In this document: positions 16,508-25,862 of the stretch, piece by piece | How the letters are laid out: each line of letters begins with the position of its first letter | How positions within the stretch are numbered: the stretch's first letter is position 1 | Assembly: GCA_049669185.1 (NCBI GenBank) | Contig: JBATKF010000505.1 | Span: 16,745-80,744, forward strand | From: Thiosocius sp049669185 | Lineage (GTDB): Bacteria; Pseudomonadota; Gammaproteobacteria; Chromatiales; Chromatiaceae | Direction of reading: 5' to 3' | Length of the DNA stretch: 64,000 nt | Translations under genes and position numbers: made by a program | The notes under the pieces: model-generated | What the model was told of the DNA's origin: nothing | Seen by the model: only the letters and a program-made list of their open reading frames with translations | The model's database searches: none

Positions 16508-18420
16508 CTTTCCAACAGCTCCCAACGCTTAAAGGCCTGCGCAAGCTGTTGCTCAATCTGCTGCATGCGGTCGTTCAAATCACTCACCCTGTCGGACGGT
16601 TCACGGTAGAGATCGGGATCGCCGAGCGCCGCACGGATCGTGTCGAGTTCGCCCTCCAGCGCCTCGATGCGCCCCGGCAGCTGATCGAGCTCGCGCTGAT
16701 CCTTGTAGCTGAGTTTTTTCGGCCTGGCGCTGTCGTCCGGCCCAGGCCGCGGGAGTTGCGCCGCTGGCGCCGGCTTTTCCGCGGCCAACTGGACGCTGGG
16801 CTTGCGCTTGGCGGGGAGCGAATCCGGGCGACGCTGGCGCAGCCAGTCCTGGTAGCCGCCGACATAGGCATTCACCAGACCATCACCCTCGAATACCAGG
16901 GTACTGGTGACGACATTGTCGAGAAAGGCGCGATCGTGACTGACCAGGAGCAGCGTGCCATCGAACTCCAGCAGCAGTTCCTCGAGTAGCTCGAGCGTCT
17001 CCAGATCGAGATCGTTGGTCGGTTCGTCCATCACCAGCAGGTTGGCCGGACGGGTAAACAGCTTGGCCAACAGCAGACGATTGTGCTCGCCACCAGACAG
17101 CGCCTTGGCAGGTTGACGGCAGCGCTGGGGCGGGAACAAAAAATCCTGCAGGTAGCTGATGACGTGCTTTTCCTTGCCGTTGATGCTGACCTTGTCGCTG
17201 CCGCCGGCGACATTGTCGAGCACGGTCTTCTCCAGATCGAGCTGGTCACGCAGCTGGTCGAAGTAAGCGATCTCAGATCGGCTGCCGATCTCGATGCTCC
17301 CGTGGTCGGGCTCGAGTCTGCCCAGCAGGAGGTTGAGCAGGGTCGACTTTCCACAGCCGTTGGGGCCGATGATGCCGATGCGGTCACCACGCAGTATGGT
17401 GGTTGAGAAGTCCCGGATGATCGGTCGACCGTGCCATGCATAGCTTACGTTGGTCGCCTCGCAGACCAGCTTGCCCGAGACTTCGCCCCTGTTCATCGCC
17501 AGTCTCGCCGTGCCCTGCCGGCTACGCCGCTCCCCGTACTCGCGCCGCATCGCTTCGAGCCGTCGTACCCGCCCCTCATTGCGCGTGCGACGCGCCTTGA
17601 TGCCCTGGCGTACCCAGACCTCTTCCTGCGCCAGACGCTTGTCGAAACGCGCCTGGGCCTGGGCCTCGGCGTTGTCCATTTCGTCGCGCCGGCGGAGGTA
17701 GTTCTGGTAATCGCCGGGGAAATCAGTGATCTTGCCGCGGTCCAGCTCGACGATGCGCGTTGCGAGACGCTGCAGAAAGCCCCGGTCGTGGGTGATGAAG
17801 ACCAGCGTCCCCGGCCAGTTCAGCAGAAACTCCTCCAGCCAGGTGATGGATTCCACGTCGAGATGATTGGTCGGTTCGTCCAGGAGCAAGAGCTGCGGAT
17901 CGGCGGCCAGCGCCCGCGCCAGCAAGACACGCCGCTTCATACCGCCGGACAGGGCGTCGAAGGCGTCCTCGGCGGACAGCGCCAGACGGGAGATCACGCG
18001 CTCGACCTGTTGTTCGATGCGCCAGCCGTCCGCCGCCTCGAGCTCGTGCTGGATGCGCGCCAGATGCGTCAGTGCGGCCTCGTCGGCGTCCTCGACCAGC
18101 GCCAGACTCGCGGCATGGTACTGCTTGATCAGCTCCGCTGTGTCGCCGACGCCGTCGGCCACCACCTCGAATACGCTGCCGTGCAGCTGCTCCGGCACTG
18201 CCTGCGTCAGACGCGCGATGCGCACGCCCTGGGTGACCACGCGCATGCCGTCATCGGCCTTCAGTTCGCCTGCGATGAGCTTGAGCAGCGTCGATTTGCC
18301 CTCGCCGTTGCGGCCGAGCAGGCAGATGCGCTCGCCGGCCTCGATCGCCAGATCGATACCATCGATCAACGGCGGATCACCGTAGCTCAGGTGCAGGTCA
18401 CGCAGTGTCAGGATTGCCAT
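16504..18420 (-). CDS. uup: ABC-F ATPase Uup
   Basis: A 638-residue soluble ABC-F protein, nearly the same length as E. coli Uup (635). Two ATPase domains are visible: Walker A GRNGEGKSTLL and signature LSGGMKRR in the first, GPNGCGKSTLL and LSGGEHNR in the second, each with a DEPTNHLD or DEPTNDLD Walker B. The C-terminal 80 residues form a charged, probably coiled-coil tail, as in Uup, which is linked to ribosome function and transposon precise excision. The start at 18420 gives the family's usual MAILTLRDL; an in-frame ATG 87 bases upstream adds a Cys-containing leader with no homology that I recognise. Confidence 0.9.
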   Translation of the reverse strand: MAILTLRDLHLSYGDPPLIDGIDLAIEAGERICLLGRNGEGKSTLLKLIAGELKADDGMRVVTQGVRIARLTQAVPEQLHGSVFEVVADGVGDTAELIKQYHAASLALVEDADEAALTHLARIQHELEAADGWRIEQQVERVISRLALSAEDAFDALSGGMKRRVLLARALAADPQLLLLDEPTNHLDVESITWLEEFLLNWPGTLVFITHDRGFLQRLATRIVELDRGKITDFPGDYQNYLRRRDEMDNAEAQAQARFDKRLAQEEVWVRQGIKARRTRNEGRVRRLEAMRREYGERRSRQGTARLAMNRGEVSGKLVCEATNVSYAWHGRPIIRDFSTTILRGDRIGIIGPNGCGKSTLLNLLLGRLEPDHGSIEIGSRSEIAYFDQLRDQLDLEKTVLDNVAGGSDKVSINGKEKHVISYLQDFLFPPQRCRQPAKALSGGEHNRLLLAKLFTRPANLLVMDEPTNDLDLETLELLEELLLEFDGTLLLVSHDRAFLDNVVTSTLVFEGDGLVNAYVGGYQDWLRQRRPDSLPAKRKPSVQLAAEKPAPAAQLPRPGPDDSARPKKLSYKDQRELDQLPGRIEALEGELDTIRAALGDPDLYREPSDRVSDLNDRMQQIEQQLAQAFKRWELLES

Positions 18421-18550
18421 CGGGACCGAATCCTGACACAAAGTGCATCTCGTCGGGTCATCAGATACCCATATCGCCAACACCGGTCCAGCACAGGCTA
18501 TCGGCAAGTACCTGAAATCGCATGGTATCTGGCGCTATTAGAAGTATCTC

Positions 18551-18573
18551 TTAACGTACTTAAAAGCTAAAAT
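18551..18573 (+). promoter_or_regulatory. candidate promoter with overlapping TTAA-N5-TTAA site
   Basis: A -10-like TAAAAT (18568-18573) ends only 6 bases before the ATG at 18580, so a transcript from it would be nearly or fully leaderless. No good -35 box is seen. TTAACGTACTTAA (18551-18563) directly upstream is a weakly symmetric site that could bind the encoded regulator. Both calls are tentative. Confidence 0.25.
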
Positions 18574-18579
18574 ACAGCA

Positions 18580-19287
18580 ATGAAGGGAAAAGTGGCTTTC
18601 AGAGAGGCGTGGTCCGGCGAGGCCGACTGCAAGAATTGCGCGCTGCGCGATTCGGTGCTGTTCGCCGGTCTGCAGGAAACGGATTTCGAGAAAATCCACC
18701 AGCCGATCAATCAGTTCTTACTGCAACCCGGCCACGTCCTCTATCACGCGGGCGACCAGGGCGACCGTCTGTTTACCGTCCGCAGCGGTCTGATCAAGCT
18801 CGTGCAATACCTCCCGGACGGCTCGCAACGCATCGTCCGTCTGGTGCGCAAGACCGATGTCACCGGTCTGGAGGCGCTCCTCGGCAAACCCTATCAGCAT
18901 GATGCGCTGGTTATGCAGCCGACGGAGATCTGCTGCCTGCCGGTGTCGACCGTGCGGGCATTGAGCAAAGACAACCCCGACCTGCACATCGAGCTGCTCA
19001 ATCGCTGGCATCGCGCGCTGAGCGAAGCGGATGCCTGGCTGACCGAGCTGTCCACCGGTCCGGCCAAGGAACGTATCGGACGGCTGCTGCTGCGGCTGGT
19101 GCAAGGCGAAGACCCGCCGGTGTGCACGCTGTTCGGGCGCGAGGACCTGGGGGCGATGCTTGCCATCACCACCGAGACCGCCAGCCGCACCATTGCCGAG
19201 TTTAGACGCAAGGGCCTGTTGACCGACCTGGGCAGCAACCGCTTCGCCGTCGACAAGGTGCAGCTCGAGGTGCTGCTGAACGACTGA
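18580..19287 (+). CDS. CRP/FNR-family transcription regulator
   Basis: A 235-residue regulator with a cyclic-nucleotide-type sensor domain (about 25-145) and a C-terminal helix-turn-helix. The recognition helix TTETASRTIAEF keeps the E-x-x-S-R pattern of FNR (TVETISRLL), so it may bind TTGAT-N4-ATCAA-like sites. Cysteines are C17, C20, C118 and C119; FNR uses C20, C23, C29 and C122, so a full FNR-type oxygen-sensing [4Fe-4S] set is doubtful though not excluded. No ribosome-binding site is visible ahead of the ATG. The neighbouring aldehyde oxidoreductase operon would be a logical anaerobic target, but I found no FNR box there. Confidence 0.85.
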   Translation: MKGKVAFREAWSGEADCKNCALRDSVLFAGLQETDFEKIHQPINQFLLQPGHVLYHAGDQGDRLFTVRSGLIKLVQYLPDGSQRIVRLVRKTDVTGLEALLGKPYQHDALVMQPTEICCLPVSTVRALSKDNPDLHIELLNRWHRALSEADAWLTELSTGPAKERIGRLLLRLVQGEDPPVCTLFGREDLGAMLAITTETASRTIAEFRRKGLLTDLGSNRFAVDKVQLEVLLND

Positions 19288-19305
19288 GAGGCCACAAAGC
19301 GCAGC

Positions 19306-19809
19306 CTACATGGACATCTCGAGATCGGTCTGCACTGCCTCCACACCCGCCTGCGCACACTCCTGATCCGTCTCACCACTCGGTGCGCCAGATACACCAA
19401 CCCCCCCCAGCAGAGATCCGCCCACCTCGATGGGCACACCGCCCGCCGACATCACCACGCCGGGCACGCGGCCGATGGGCGTATTGGCGCGCGCGCTCAG
19501 TTCCGATGTCGGGACATTGAACATCACTGCGGCATAGGCCTTGCCTTGCGAGATCTGCAGGGTGATCACCGGCGCGATGGTATCGCGCATCACCGCCTGC
19601 GGGACGCCGTCGCGGTCGACGACCGTAACGCCGATCTGGATCCCCTTACCACGACAGGCCTCGACGGCCGCTTTGGCGACCGTCGCTGCGGTCTCCATCG
19701 ACATGCGCTTGACCTGAATCACCATGTTGTCTTCGGCAATGGCGGCGCCGGTGGCAAAGGTGCCGGCGAGCACTCCGGCGAACAAAACAGACAGGAACGG
19801 CTTTTTCAC
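19306..19809 (-). CDS. periplasmic HbpS/GlcG-family heme-binding-like protein
   Basis: A 167-residue protein with a signal peptide (residues 1-25, cleavage after AIA). The mature part matches the GlcG/HbpS fold (DUF336): IGVTVVDRDGVPQAVMRD, SQGKAYAAVMF and the Gly-rich GGVPIEVGGSLLGGVGVSGA. Members bind heme or act as accessory sensors; some are linked to cobalamin or glycolate genes, so the substrate here is open. It is convergent with the CRP/FNR-type gene (19 bases between them). It is single, with ispG starting upstream on the same strand after a 220-base gap that shows no gene. Confidence 0.8.
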   Translation of the reverse strand: MKKPFLSVLFAGVLAGTFATGAAIAEDNMVIQVKRMSMETAATVAKAAVEACRGKGIQIGVTVVDRDGVPQAVMRDTIAPVITLQISQGKAYAAVMFNVPTSELSARANTPIGRVPGVVMSAGGVPIEVGGSLLGGVGVSGAPSGETDQECAQAGVEAVQTDLEMSM

Positions 19810-20029
19810 AGAATCCCCCTCGTTCGGATTGGAAAGTTCGGCAATACGCCCTTACACCACGCGGGCCACAGTCAAGGCGCGGATTCGAGCAAGCCCTTCG
19901 CCACCCTGCGGTGGGAGCCCTGTGCCTGCGCTTGGATGTTGATTGTTTATGGCCCGCGCGACAGACGCAACCCCAGCAGAATCGACATAATCGGGTCGGC
20001 AGTCACCACCAGGCGCTGCGGGATTTGCA

Positions 20030-21268
20030 TCAGGATTGTGTGCGACCACCGCCGTAGTGGCTGCGGACATAGTCATCCACGATCGCCTGGAACTCCACGG
20101 CGATGTTGTCGCCCTTGAGGGTGACCGTTTTTTCACCATCCACGTACACGGGTGCGGCTGGCTGCTCGCCGGTGCCGGGAAGACTGATCCCGATATTGGC
20201 ATGCTTGCTCTCGCCCGGCCCATTGACGACGCAGCCCATCACGGCGACATCCATCTCCTCGACACCAGGGTAGTGCTCACGCCACAGCGGCATCTGCTCG
20301 CGCAGATAGCGCTGTATGTCCTGCGCCAGCTGTTGAAAATAGGTGCTGGTGGTGCGTCCACATCCAGGGCAGGCAATGACCATCGGCGTGAATGCGCGCA
20401 GCCCCATCGACTGCAGGATCTCCTGCGCAACCCGCACCTCCTGGCTACGGTCGCCACCGGGTTCAGGGGTCAGTGAGATGCGGATGGTGTCACCGACGCC
20501 TTGTTGCAGCAGCACTGCAAGCGCCGCGGTCGAGGCCACGATGCCCTTCGAGCCCATGCCGGCCTCGGTGAGCCCGAGGTGCAGGGCGTAGTCACAACGC
20601 GCCGCCAGCTGACTGTACACACTGATCAGATCCTGCACGCCGCTCATTTTGCAGGACAGAATGATGCGGTCGCGCCCGAGTCCAAGCGCCTCGGCCCTGG
20701 CCGCACTCTGCAGCGCCGAGGTGACCATGATCTCGCGCGTCATCTGATCGGCGTCCAGCGGCTCCGGTGAGCGCGCGTTTTCGTCCATCATCTGCGCTAT
20801 CAGGCCCTTGTCCAGCGAGCCCCAATTGACCCCGATACGCACCGCCTTGTCGTTGGCGATAGCCGTCTCGATCATGGTTGCGAACTGGGCGTCGCGCTTG
20901 GCGCCGCTGCCGACATTGCCGGGGTTGATGCGATATTTGGCCAACGCGCGGGCACATTCCGGAAACTCGCTCAGCAGACGGTGGCCGTTGTAATGGAAGT
21001 CGCCGACCAGGGGCACCGTGACGCCGCGCTTGTCCAATCCCTCACGAATCGCCGGCACTGCGCGCGCCGCCTGTTCGTTGTTGACGGTAATCCGCACCAG
21101 CTCCGAACCTGCACGGGAGAGATCGGCGACCTGGGCGACGGTACCGGGGATGTCGGCGGTATCGGTGTTGGTCATCGACTGGACCACGATCGGCGCATCA
21201 CCGCCAACCTCTACGTTGCCGACGCGTACCGGGATCGTACGATGTCGCTGGATCTTGAAAAGACTCAT
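20030..21268 (-). CDS. ispG: (E)-4-hydroxy-3-methylbut-2-enyl-diphosphate synthase
   Basis: A 412-residue enzyme of the non-mevalonate isoprenoid pathway that converts methylerythritol cyclodiphosphate to HMBPP using a [4Fe-4S] cluster. The N-terminal segments GDAPIVVQSMTNTDT and LVRITVNN and the C-terminal cluster motifs CPGCGRTTS and GCVVNGPGES are diagnostic of GcpE/IspG. The ATG at 21268 starts with MSLFKIQRHRTIPVRVGN; an in-frame start 48 bases upstream is less natural. In many gammaproteobacteria ispG neighbours hisS or rodZ; here it follows sqr instead. Confidence 0.95.
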   Translation of the reverse strand: MSLFKIQRHRTIPVRVGNVEVGGDAPIVVQSMTNTDTADIPGTVAQVADLSRAGSELVRITVNNEQAARAVPAIREGLDKRGVTVPLVGDFHYNGHRLLSEFPECARALAKYRINPGNVGSGAKRDAQFATMIETAIANDKAVRIGVNWGSLDKGLIAQMMDENARSPEPLDADQMTREIMVTSALQSAARAEALGLGRDRIILSCKMSGVQDLISVYSQLAARCDYALHLGLTEAGMGSKGIVASTAALAVLLQQGVGDTIRISLTPEPGGDRSQEVRVAQEILQSMGLRAFTPMVIACPGCGRTTSTYFQQLAQDIQRYLREQMPLWREHYPGVEEMDVAVMGCVVNGPGESKHANIGISLPGTGEQPAAPVYVDGEKTVTLKGDNIAVEFQAIVDDYVRSHYGGGRTQS

Positions 21269-21333
21269 CGCTTGAGCACCCGCCGCTGGCCCGAACACAG
21301 GGGAACAGCATAGCAAACGCCGGCCTGGGCTTA

Positions 21334-21350
21334 CCCGCGCTCTGCGCGGG
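21334..21350. terminator. GC-rich hairpin between sqr and ispG
   Basis: CCCGCGC (21334-21340) pairs with GCGCGGG (21344-21350) around TCT, and another GC-rich dyad follows near 21360-21378. No T-run is present. A terminator or mRNA-stabilising role between the two leftward genes is possible but not shown. Confidence 0.25.
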
Positions 21351-21388
21351 GTCCCACAAGCCCCCGCCGGGGCGGGGCCGCAAGCGCG

Positions 21389-22660
21389 CTATTTGAGTCG
21401 GTTGATCCCCAACATCTTCAGAATATATTTCTCGTAGACCGGTTCGGAAGTGCCCTTTTTCATCTTGCGGATGAAGTATTTTTCGAACGCAATCTTTGCC
21501 ATATGCACCCACTTGCCTTTCTTCATCCAGGCAACGTTGCGTGGCGGAATCTGGGGCAGCGCGACGAAGGCGGCACCCGTGTCGCCCATATCCGCGAGAC
21601 AGATGGCGTTCCAGGTGGCCTTTTGATGGGGCTCTCGGCCTTCCAGCTCGGCGTGGATGTTGTGCACGATCGCCGAAACCATCGACTCGATCATGTAGCC
21701 GGTCTTGGGGGCGCCGGTGGGCACCGCGGTGGCCTCTACCGGGGGTATTGCGATACAGACACCGGCGGAATAGATGTTCGGATACGTCGGATTGCGCTGG
21801 TAATCATCGACGAAGACGAAGCCCCGCGGATTGCACAATCCCTCGACATTCATGACTGCATCCACACCCTTGAACGCCGGGAGCATCATCGAGAACTTGA
21901 ACTCGACCTCGTGGTCCTTGAGCTTGTTGCCAGCGTTGTCGAACTCCTCGACATACATCTTCCCTGCCTCGACCTTGGTCACCTTGGCGTTGGTGATCCA
22001 CTTCATGTGATGGTTTCGCATCTCGCTCTCGAGCATGCCCTGGGAATCACCTACCCCGCCGAGGCCGAGATGGCCGATATAGGGTTCGGAGGTAATGAAG
22101 GTCATAGGCACGCGATCGCGCAGCTTCCGTTTACGCAGATCGGCGTCCATGATGAACGCAAACTCATAGGCGGGACCGAAGCACGAGGCAAACGGCATCG
22201 CACCAACCACGACATGCCCTGGATCATCCAGCAGTGCCTTGTACTGCTCGTAGGCGGCCTCGGCGTGGTCTATCGTGCAGACCGAGTGGGTATGACCGCC
22301 ATGCGGACCGGCCCCTTCGACCTCTTCGAAGGCAAGTCGCGGGCCGGTCGCGACAACGAGATAGTCATAGCTCAGGGTCTCGCCATCCTCGAACGCCAAG
22401 ACATTGCCGGTCGCGTCGATCCTTTCGCAGCGCTTGGCGATGAAATTGATGCCCTTGCGCTCGAGATGCGGACGAATGTCAAAGGTGATGCTGTTGCGAT
22501 CGCGCCAGCCCACCGCCACCCAGGGATTGGACGGGACAAACTGGAAATAGTCACGCTCGTTGACGACGGTGACCTCGTGCTCGCTGCCGAGTTCCTCGCG
22601 AAGCTCATAAGCGGCCGGCATGCCCCCAGTGCCGGCGCCAAGGACGACGATATGTGCCAT
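21389..22660 (-). CDS. sqr: sulfide:quinone oxidoreductase
   Basis: A 423-residue flavoprotein starting with the FAD motif VVLGAGTGGMPAAYEL. Three cysteines fall at the spacing of the catalytic set of Aquifex SQR (C124, C156, C347): C128 in HSVCTID, C160 in FASCFGPAYEF and C354 in NAICLAD. C302 is an additional cysteine near the isoalloxazine site (AGVCIAIPPVE). The C-terminal KYFIRKMKKG region is the amphipathic membrane-binding part. The enzyme oxidises sulfide to sulfane sulfur and reduces quinone. GGAGGAGAG precedes the ATG. The SQR subtype is not assigned with confidence; a flavocytochrome c-like or general NDH-type flavoprotein is less likely given the cysteines. Confidence 0.85.
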   Translation of the reverse strand: MAHIVVLGAGTGGMPAAYELREELGSEHEVTVVNERDYFQFVPSNPWVAVGWRDRNSITFDIRPHLERKGINFIAKRCERIDATGNVLAFEDGETLSYDYLVVATGPRLAFEEVEGAGPHGGHTHSVCTIDHAEAAYEQYKALLDDPGHVVVGAMPFASCFGPAYEFAFIMDADLRKRKLRDRVPMTFITSEPYIGHLGLGGVGDSQGMLESEMRNHHMKWITNAKVTKVEAGKMYVEEFDNAGNKLKDHEVEFKFSMMLPAFKGVDAVMNVEGLCNPRGFVFVDDYQRNPTYPNIYSAGVCIAIPPVEATAVPTGAPKTGYMIESMVSAIVHNIHAELEGREPHQKATWNAICLADMGDTGAAFVALPQIPPRNVAWMKKGKWVHMAKIAFEKYFIRKMKKGTSEPVYEKYILKMLGINRLK

Positions 22661-22895
22661 GCTTCTCTCCTCCTAAAGTTGTTTCATTCGGTATTCGCGA
22701 CGCCGCGAGACGTGTACGGGAAAATGCTTTCCGCAATCGTCGATCGACGCCGATCCGAGTGCAGCGGCGTCACAGCCGGCGTTCGGCGGATTCTTTATTC
22801 TTTTGCGCCCAGTCTGAAAAAAGTATCCCATAGCGAATCGGGGCCATAGGGAGGCTTTTTCGGCAGAAAGTTGGCCCAGATCAGTGATGCGCGCG

Positions 22896-22922
22896 AAAAA
22901 AACCGGCCACTGGGGCCGGTTT
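22896..22922 (-). terminator. Rho-independent terminator of the DUF302 gene
   Basis: On the minus strand a 9-bp stem, AAACCGGCC with GGCCGGTTT (22922-22914 and 22908-22900) around a 5-base loop, runs into TTTTTTT (22902-22896). It lies 23 bases after the stop codon of the leftward gene ending at 22946. Confidence 0.8.
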
Positions 22923-22945
22923 CATCGCCGTGACGGGCGCGCCGG

Positions 22946-23473
22946 TCAAAGTGCGCCGTTTACCCCGGCATCGACGATCTCGTAGATGGTGTCCCGCACC
23001 TGCTGCGCCAGCGGCTGCAGATCCTCCGGCAGATCGACAGCGTGCAGCATCATGTCCATGTTCATGGTCACTATCCAGCCCTTGCCGTTGCTGTCTTCAA
23101 GCACCGCCACACGACAAGGGAGGAAACCGGCGAAAATGATGTTGTACTCGACCATCTTCTTGGCGATCAGGGCGTCGCAGAATGCCAGGATGCGCATGTA
23201 GTTGGCATCTTGTCCCATGGCCTGGACCTGTTCGGACAACGGCAGATCGGCCACCATCTTGAAATTGAGCATGTTGGCGCGTAGCTGCATTGACTCGATC
23301 GCATCGTCGACGCTGACATCCTCGGCCAGTTCGAACCGCTGAATGCTGTTATCGATCATCTGCCTGGCGATCGTCTTGTCGAACGGCGGTTTCTCGATCT
23401 CTTTTTTGCTGCCAGCCTGGGTCAGGCCGGTCATAGCGAGGACCAGGGTCAAGGTAAGGATGAATTTTGTCAT
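22946..23473 (-). CDS. periplasmic DUF302 protein
   Basis: A 175-residue protein with a signal peptide (MTKFILTLTLVLAMTGLTQA). The mature part matches DUF302: CDALIAKKMVEYN, then LPCRVAVLEDSNGKGWI and a Met-rich end of the domain. Two cysteines (in LAFCDA and FLPCRV) are in positions typical of the family in sulfur oxidisers. Function is unknown. The start at 23473 has GAGGAAG 8 bases upstream and begins the signal peptide; an in-frame start at 23617 would give an implausible 48-residue leader. A terminator follows directly. Confidence 0.85.
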   Translation of the reverse strand: MTKFILTLTLVLAMTGLTQAGSKKEIEKPPFDKTIARQMIDNSIQRFELAEDVSVDDAIESMQLRANMLNFKMVADLPLSEQVQAMGQDANYMRILAFCDALIAKKMVEYNIIFAGFLPCRVAVLEDSNGKGWIVTMNMDMMLHAVDLPEDLQPLAQQVRDTIYEIVDAGVNGAL

Positions 23474-23675
23474 TCGGTTCTTCCTCGTGGCGTCTGCGGA
23501 CGCCGACATCGGTGATGGATTGGGTGCCGCGTGACCGTCCGCTTGACGGGACCAGCAGCGGCGAGCCTGCGCCGAGATTGTAAACGATGCGACGCCCGCA
23601 TGCGTCGCAAACAGCACAATGCTGCGACGTTCGGGCAGCAGATCGAACGAGACAGGACGGCTTGCGCGGACCCGG

Positions 23676-25379
23676 CTATCCGCGATTGCGCTGCGCCAGA
23701 CGACGCCATAGCCAACTCTGCGGGAGGTCGCGTCCGGTCTTCACATAGTCCAGGGTATGCCGGTGCGAAACCGTCCACTGCATGCGGGTGAAGGCCGCGC
23801 GGTTACCGCAGACCAACAGTCGGTCGCCGGCCTTTAGCGCATCCTGCGGGTCCGGCAGCAGAATGCGGTCGTTGCGCCGCCGGACAAGCAACACAATCGC
23901 CTTTAACTCGCGCTCGCGCTGCCAGGGATCGCGCAACAGATCGGCGACGCTGAACTGTCCGCCCTGTATCAGGTAGTCCTGGAGCGCGCTCGGTTCGCCC
24001 TGATCGAGCGACCACTCGTGGATTTCCGGCACCTCATCGCCCACCAGGGCACTGACGCGACTCGCCAGCTCACAAGCCCAGCTCTCATCCTGGTAGAGCG
24101 CCAGCGAGATAAATTCATACAGCATCGGTGTCGCCAGCAGCACCCGGATCTTGTCGGCGATAATCGCACTGGGATGCATCACCATGTCGGCATCCACTGC
24201 GGCGATAATGTCGCGATTATCGGCCTGGTTCTGCCTCACCACGGCGAACACCGACAAATTGAGTTCACGTGCCGTCATCACGATGGAAAGGTTGTTCGCA
24301 TCATTGTCGGTGCCGGCCACGAGCCCGGCCGCGTTTTCGATATCGGCCTGCTGCAGCGTCTCGGCCTCGGTGCCGAGGCCTGTCACCAGCTTGGTATCCG
24401 GCTGCCCGGTGACCTCCGGTCTGGCCTCGATCACGACGACCTCGATGCCTTCAGCCTTCAGCCGCCGGCAGATGGCTTTGCCGAAGCGCCCATAGCCGCA
24501 AACGATCCAATGCCCGTCCTGCGGTGGATACACGGGCTCGCTCAACATTGCACCCTCGCGGCCGGTCAGCCAGCGCTGCAACAGGTACAGACAAGGCGCC
24601 TGAAAGGCGACTGCCAGGTGGGCAGCAAAGGTGTCGAAGGGATCCACGATGTGGTCGGTTCCGAACGACGCCATATTGGCCTCGATATCGTGAGAATCAG
24701 CACGGCTGATCACCTTGATTTTGGGATTGAGCAGCTTGGCAGTGATCGCGACCTTAAGGTTGACCTCGTTGTCGTCGGTCAAGGCAACCACACCGGCACA
24801 GCAGCGGTGCTGCAGCCCAGCCTCCTGCAGATAGCGGGTAACCGCGGCATCACCGTTCAGCGCAGGGACGAATTCACGCAGCTCCTGCAACTGAATGACG
24901 CTGGTGCGTGCCTCGTCGATATCGATCACTACCGCATGTTGACCGCGCTCGGTGAGCGACTGCACCAGCGCCGTCCCGGTCTCGCCATAACCACACACGA
25001 GGTGGAAGGGCTCGCGCATGGCGCGGATACGTCCGGCAAAGCGATACTCCGCAAGGGCATCCTGAAAGGTGCGGTCCTGCACCAAGGTGAGGATCGTACC
25101 GAAGGCGTAGATCCAGGCGATCACCGAGGCGTAAAGCGAAAGACTTACCCAAAGACGCTGCGCGTCGGAGAAGGCATAGGGAATCTCGCCGAAACCGATG
25201 GTGGTCGCCATGTAACTGACGAAATAGAAGGCATGAAAGATGCTCATGTACCAGACATTGCCATCGGCGTCGCGCCCCGGGATCAGGGTCAGACCGCTGA
25301 TGGAGACGGCGTATACGACCAGCAGCGTCAGCAGCGGCTGGCGCATGCGGCGCAGGATCAGGAAGACGATGGTTTCCAT
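23676..25379 (-). CDS. ion channel with two RCK domains (potassium channel)
   Basis: A 567-residue protein. Two membrane helices (about 12-33 and 78-101) flank a pore loop with TTIGFGEIP, a variant of the TVGYGD selectivity filter. Two RCK/TrkA-N Rossmann domains follow, starting at LVCGYGETGTALVQSL (about 127) and WIVCGYGRFGKAICRRL (about 289), then TrkA-C-like segments ending near residue 540. The layout is that of a K+ channel gated by cytosolic ligands. The filter variant IGFGE means ion selectivity should be checked. It lies 20 bases after the DUF6394-like gene and is probably co-transcribed with it. Confidence 0.85.
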   Translation of the reverse strand: METIVFLILRRMRQPLLTLLVVYAVSISGLTLIPGRDADGNVWYMSIFHAFYFVSYMATTIGFGEIPYAFSDAQRLWVSLSLYASVIAWIYAFGTILTLVQDRTFQDALAEYRFAGRIRAMREPFHLVCGYGETGTALVQSLTERGQHAVVIDIDEARTSVIQLQELREFVPALNGDAAVTRYLQEAGLQHRCCAGVVALTDDNEVNLKVAITAKLLNPKIKVISRADSHDIEANMASFGTDHIVDPFDTFAAHLAVAFQAPCLYLLQRWLTGREGAMLSEPVYPPQDGHWIVCGYGRFGKAICRRLKAEGIEVVVIEARPEVTGQPDTKLVTGLGTEAETLQQADIENAAGLVAGTDNDANNLSIVMTARELNLSVFAVVRQNQADNRDIIAAVDADMVMHPSAIIADKIRVLLATPMLYEFISLALYQDESWACELASRVSALVGDEVPEIHEWSLDQGEPSALQDYLIQGGQFSVADLLRDPWQRERELKAIVLLVRRRNDRILLPDPQDALKAGDRLLVCGNRAAFTRMQWTVSHRHTLDYVKTGRDLPQSWLWRRLAQRNRG

Positions 25380-25399
25380 GCGTCCGTTCAGCCGGCCGA

Positions 25400-25783
25400 T
25401 CAGCGACGCAGCATGACGGTCTCGATAATGAGCAGGATCACGGAGATCACGTTGGCGAGCATTGCGCCGCCAGTCAGTGAGACGATGCTCGACATCACCA
25501 CCGGCGTCAGACCGCTGCCCGCCACATGCACGGCGAAGGTCCAGACCACGGCGGCGGCTATCAACTGCAGGATGGCGACCAGACTGGTGGCCAGGAGCAG
25601 CGCACCCATCTGGCTGCGGTCGCCGAACTTGAGCACCGTGGCAATCAGGTTGACGACGATCACCGCGAACAGTTCGTAGACATGATGGTGATCAGGATTC
25701 TCGATCTCACCGACGAAGAAGCCAAAATTCAGCGTCAGTGCCAGTACGATGAAAAAACCGAAAACGACCTTTTCCGGGTTCAT
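25400..25783 (-). CDS. membrane protein of the DUF6394 type
   Basis: A 127-residue protein with four predicted membrane segments (about 7-25, 37-52, 61-88 and 100-124). The segments GFFIVLALTLNFGFF and YELFAVIVVNLIATVLKFGDR resemble the DUF6394 family, which I recall beside K+ channel genes. It is the first gene of a two-gene leftward unit with the RCK channel and could be an accessory subunit, which is inference. The GTTAC palindrome at 25863 lies 80 bases upstream. Confidence 0.7.
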   Translation of the reverse strand: MNPEKVVFGFFIVLALTLNFGFFVGEIENPDHHHVYELFAVIVVNLIATVLKFGDRSQMGALLLATSLVAILQLIAAAVVWTFAVHVAGSGLTPVVMSSIVSLTGGAMLANVISVILLIIETVMLRR

Positions 25784-25862
25784 GAAGACTCTCCGATCGA
25801 GCGTGCGGATACCTGTTGCCGAACCTTATTAAAACACGCCGCGACAGGCACCCGGCCCATGC

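Noticed and set aside
17431..18570. A 379-codon rightward frame opposite uup
   Set aside because: Shadow of uup; the minus strand has two full ABC ATPase domains.
21503..22849. A 448-codon rightward frame opposite sqr
   Set aside because: Shadow; sqr on the other strand carries an FAD motif, catalytic cysteines and a strong ribosome site.
24018..25679. A 553-codon rightward frame opposite the potassium channel
   Set aside because: Shadow of the two-RCK channel and the gene before it.
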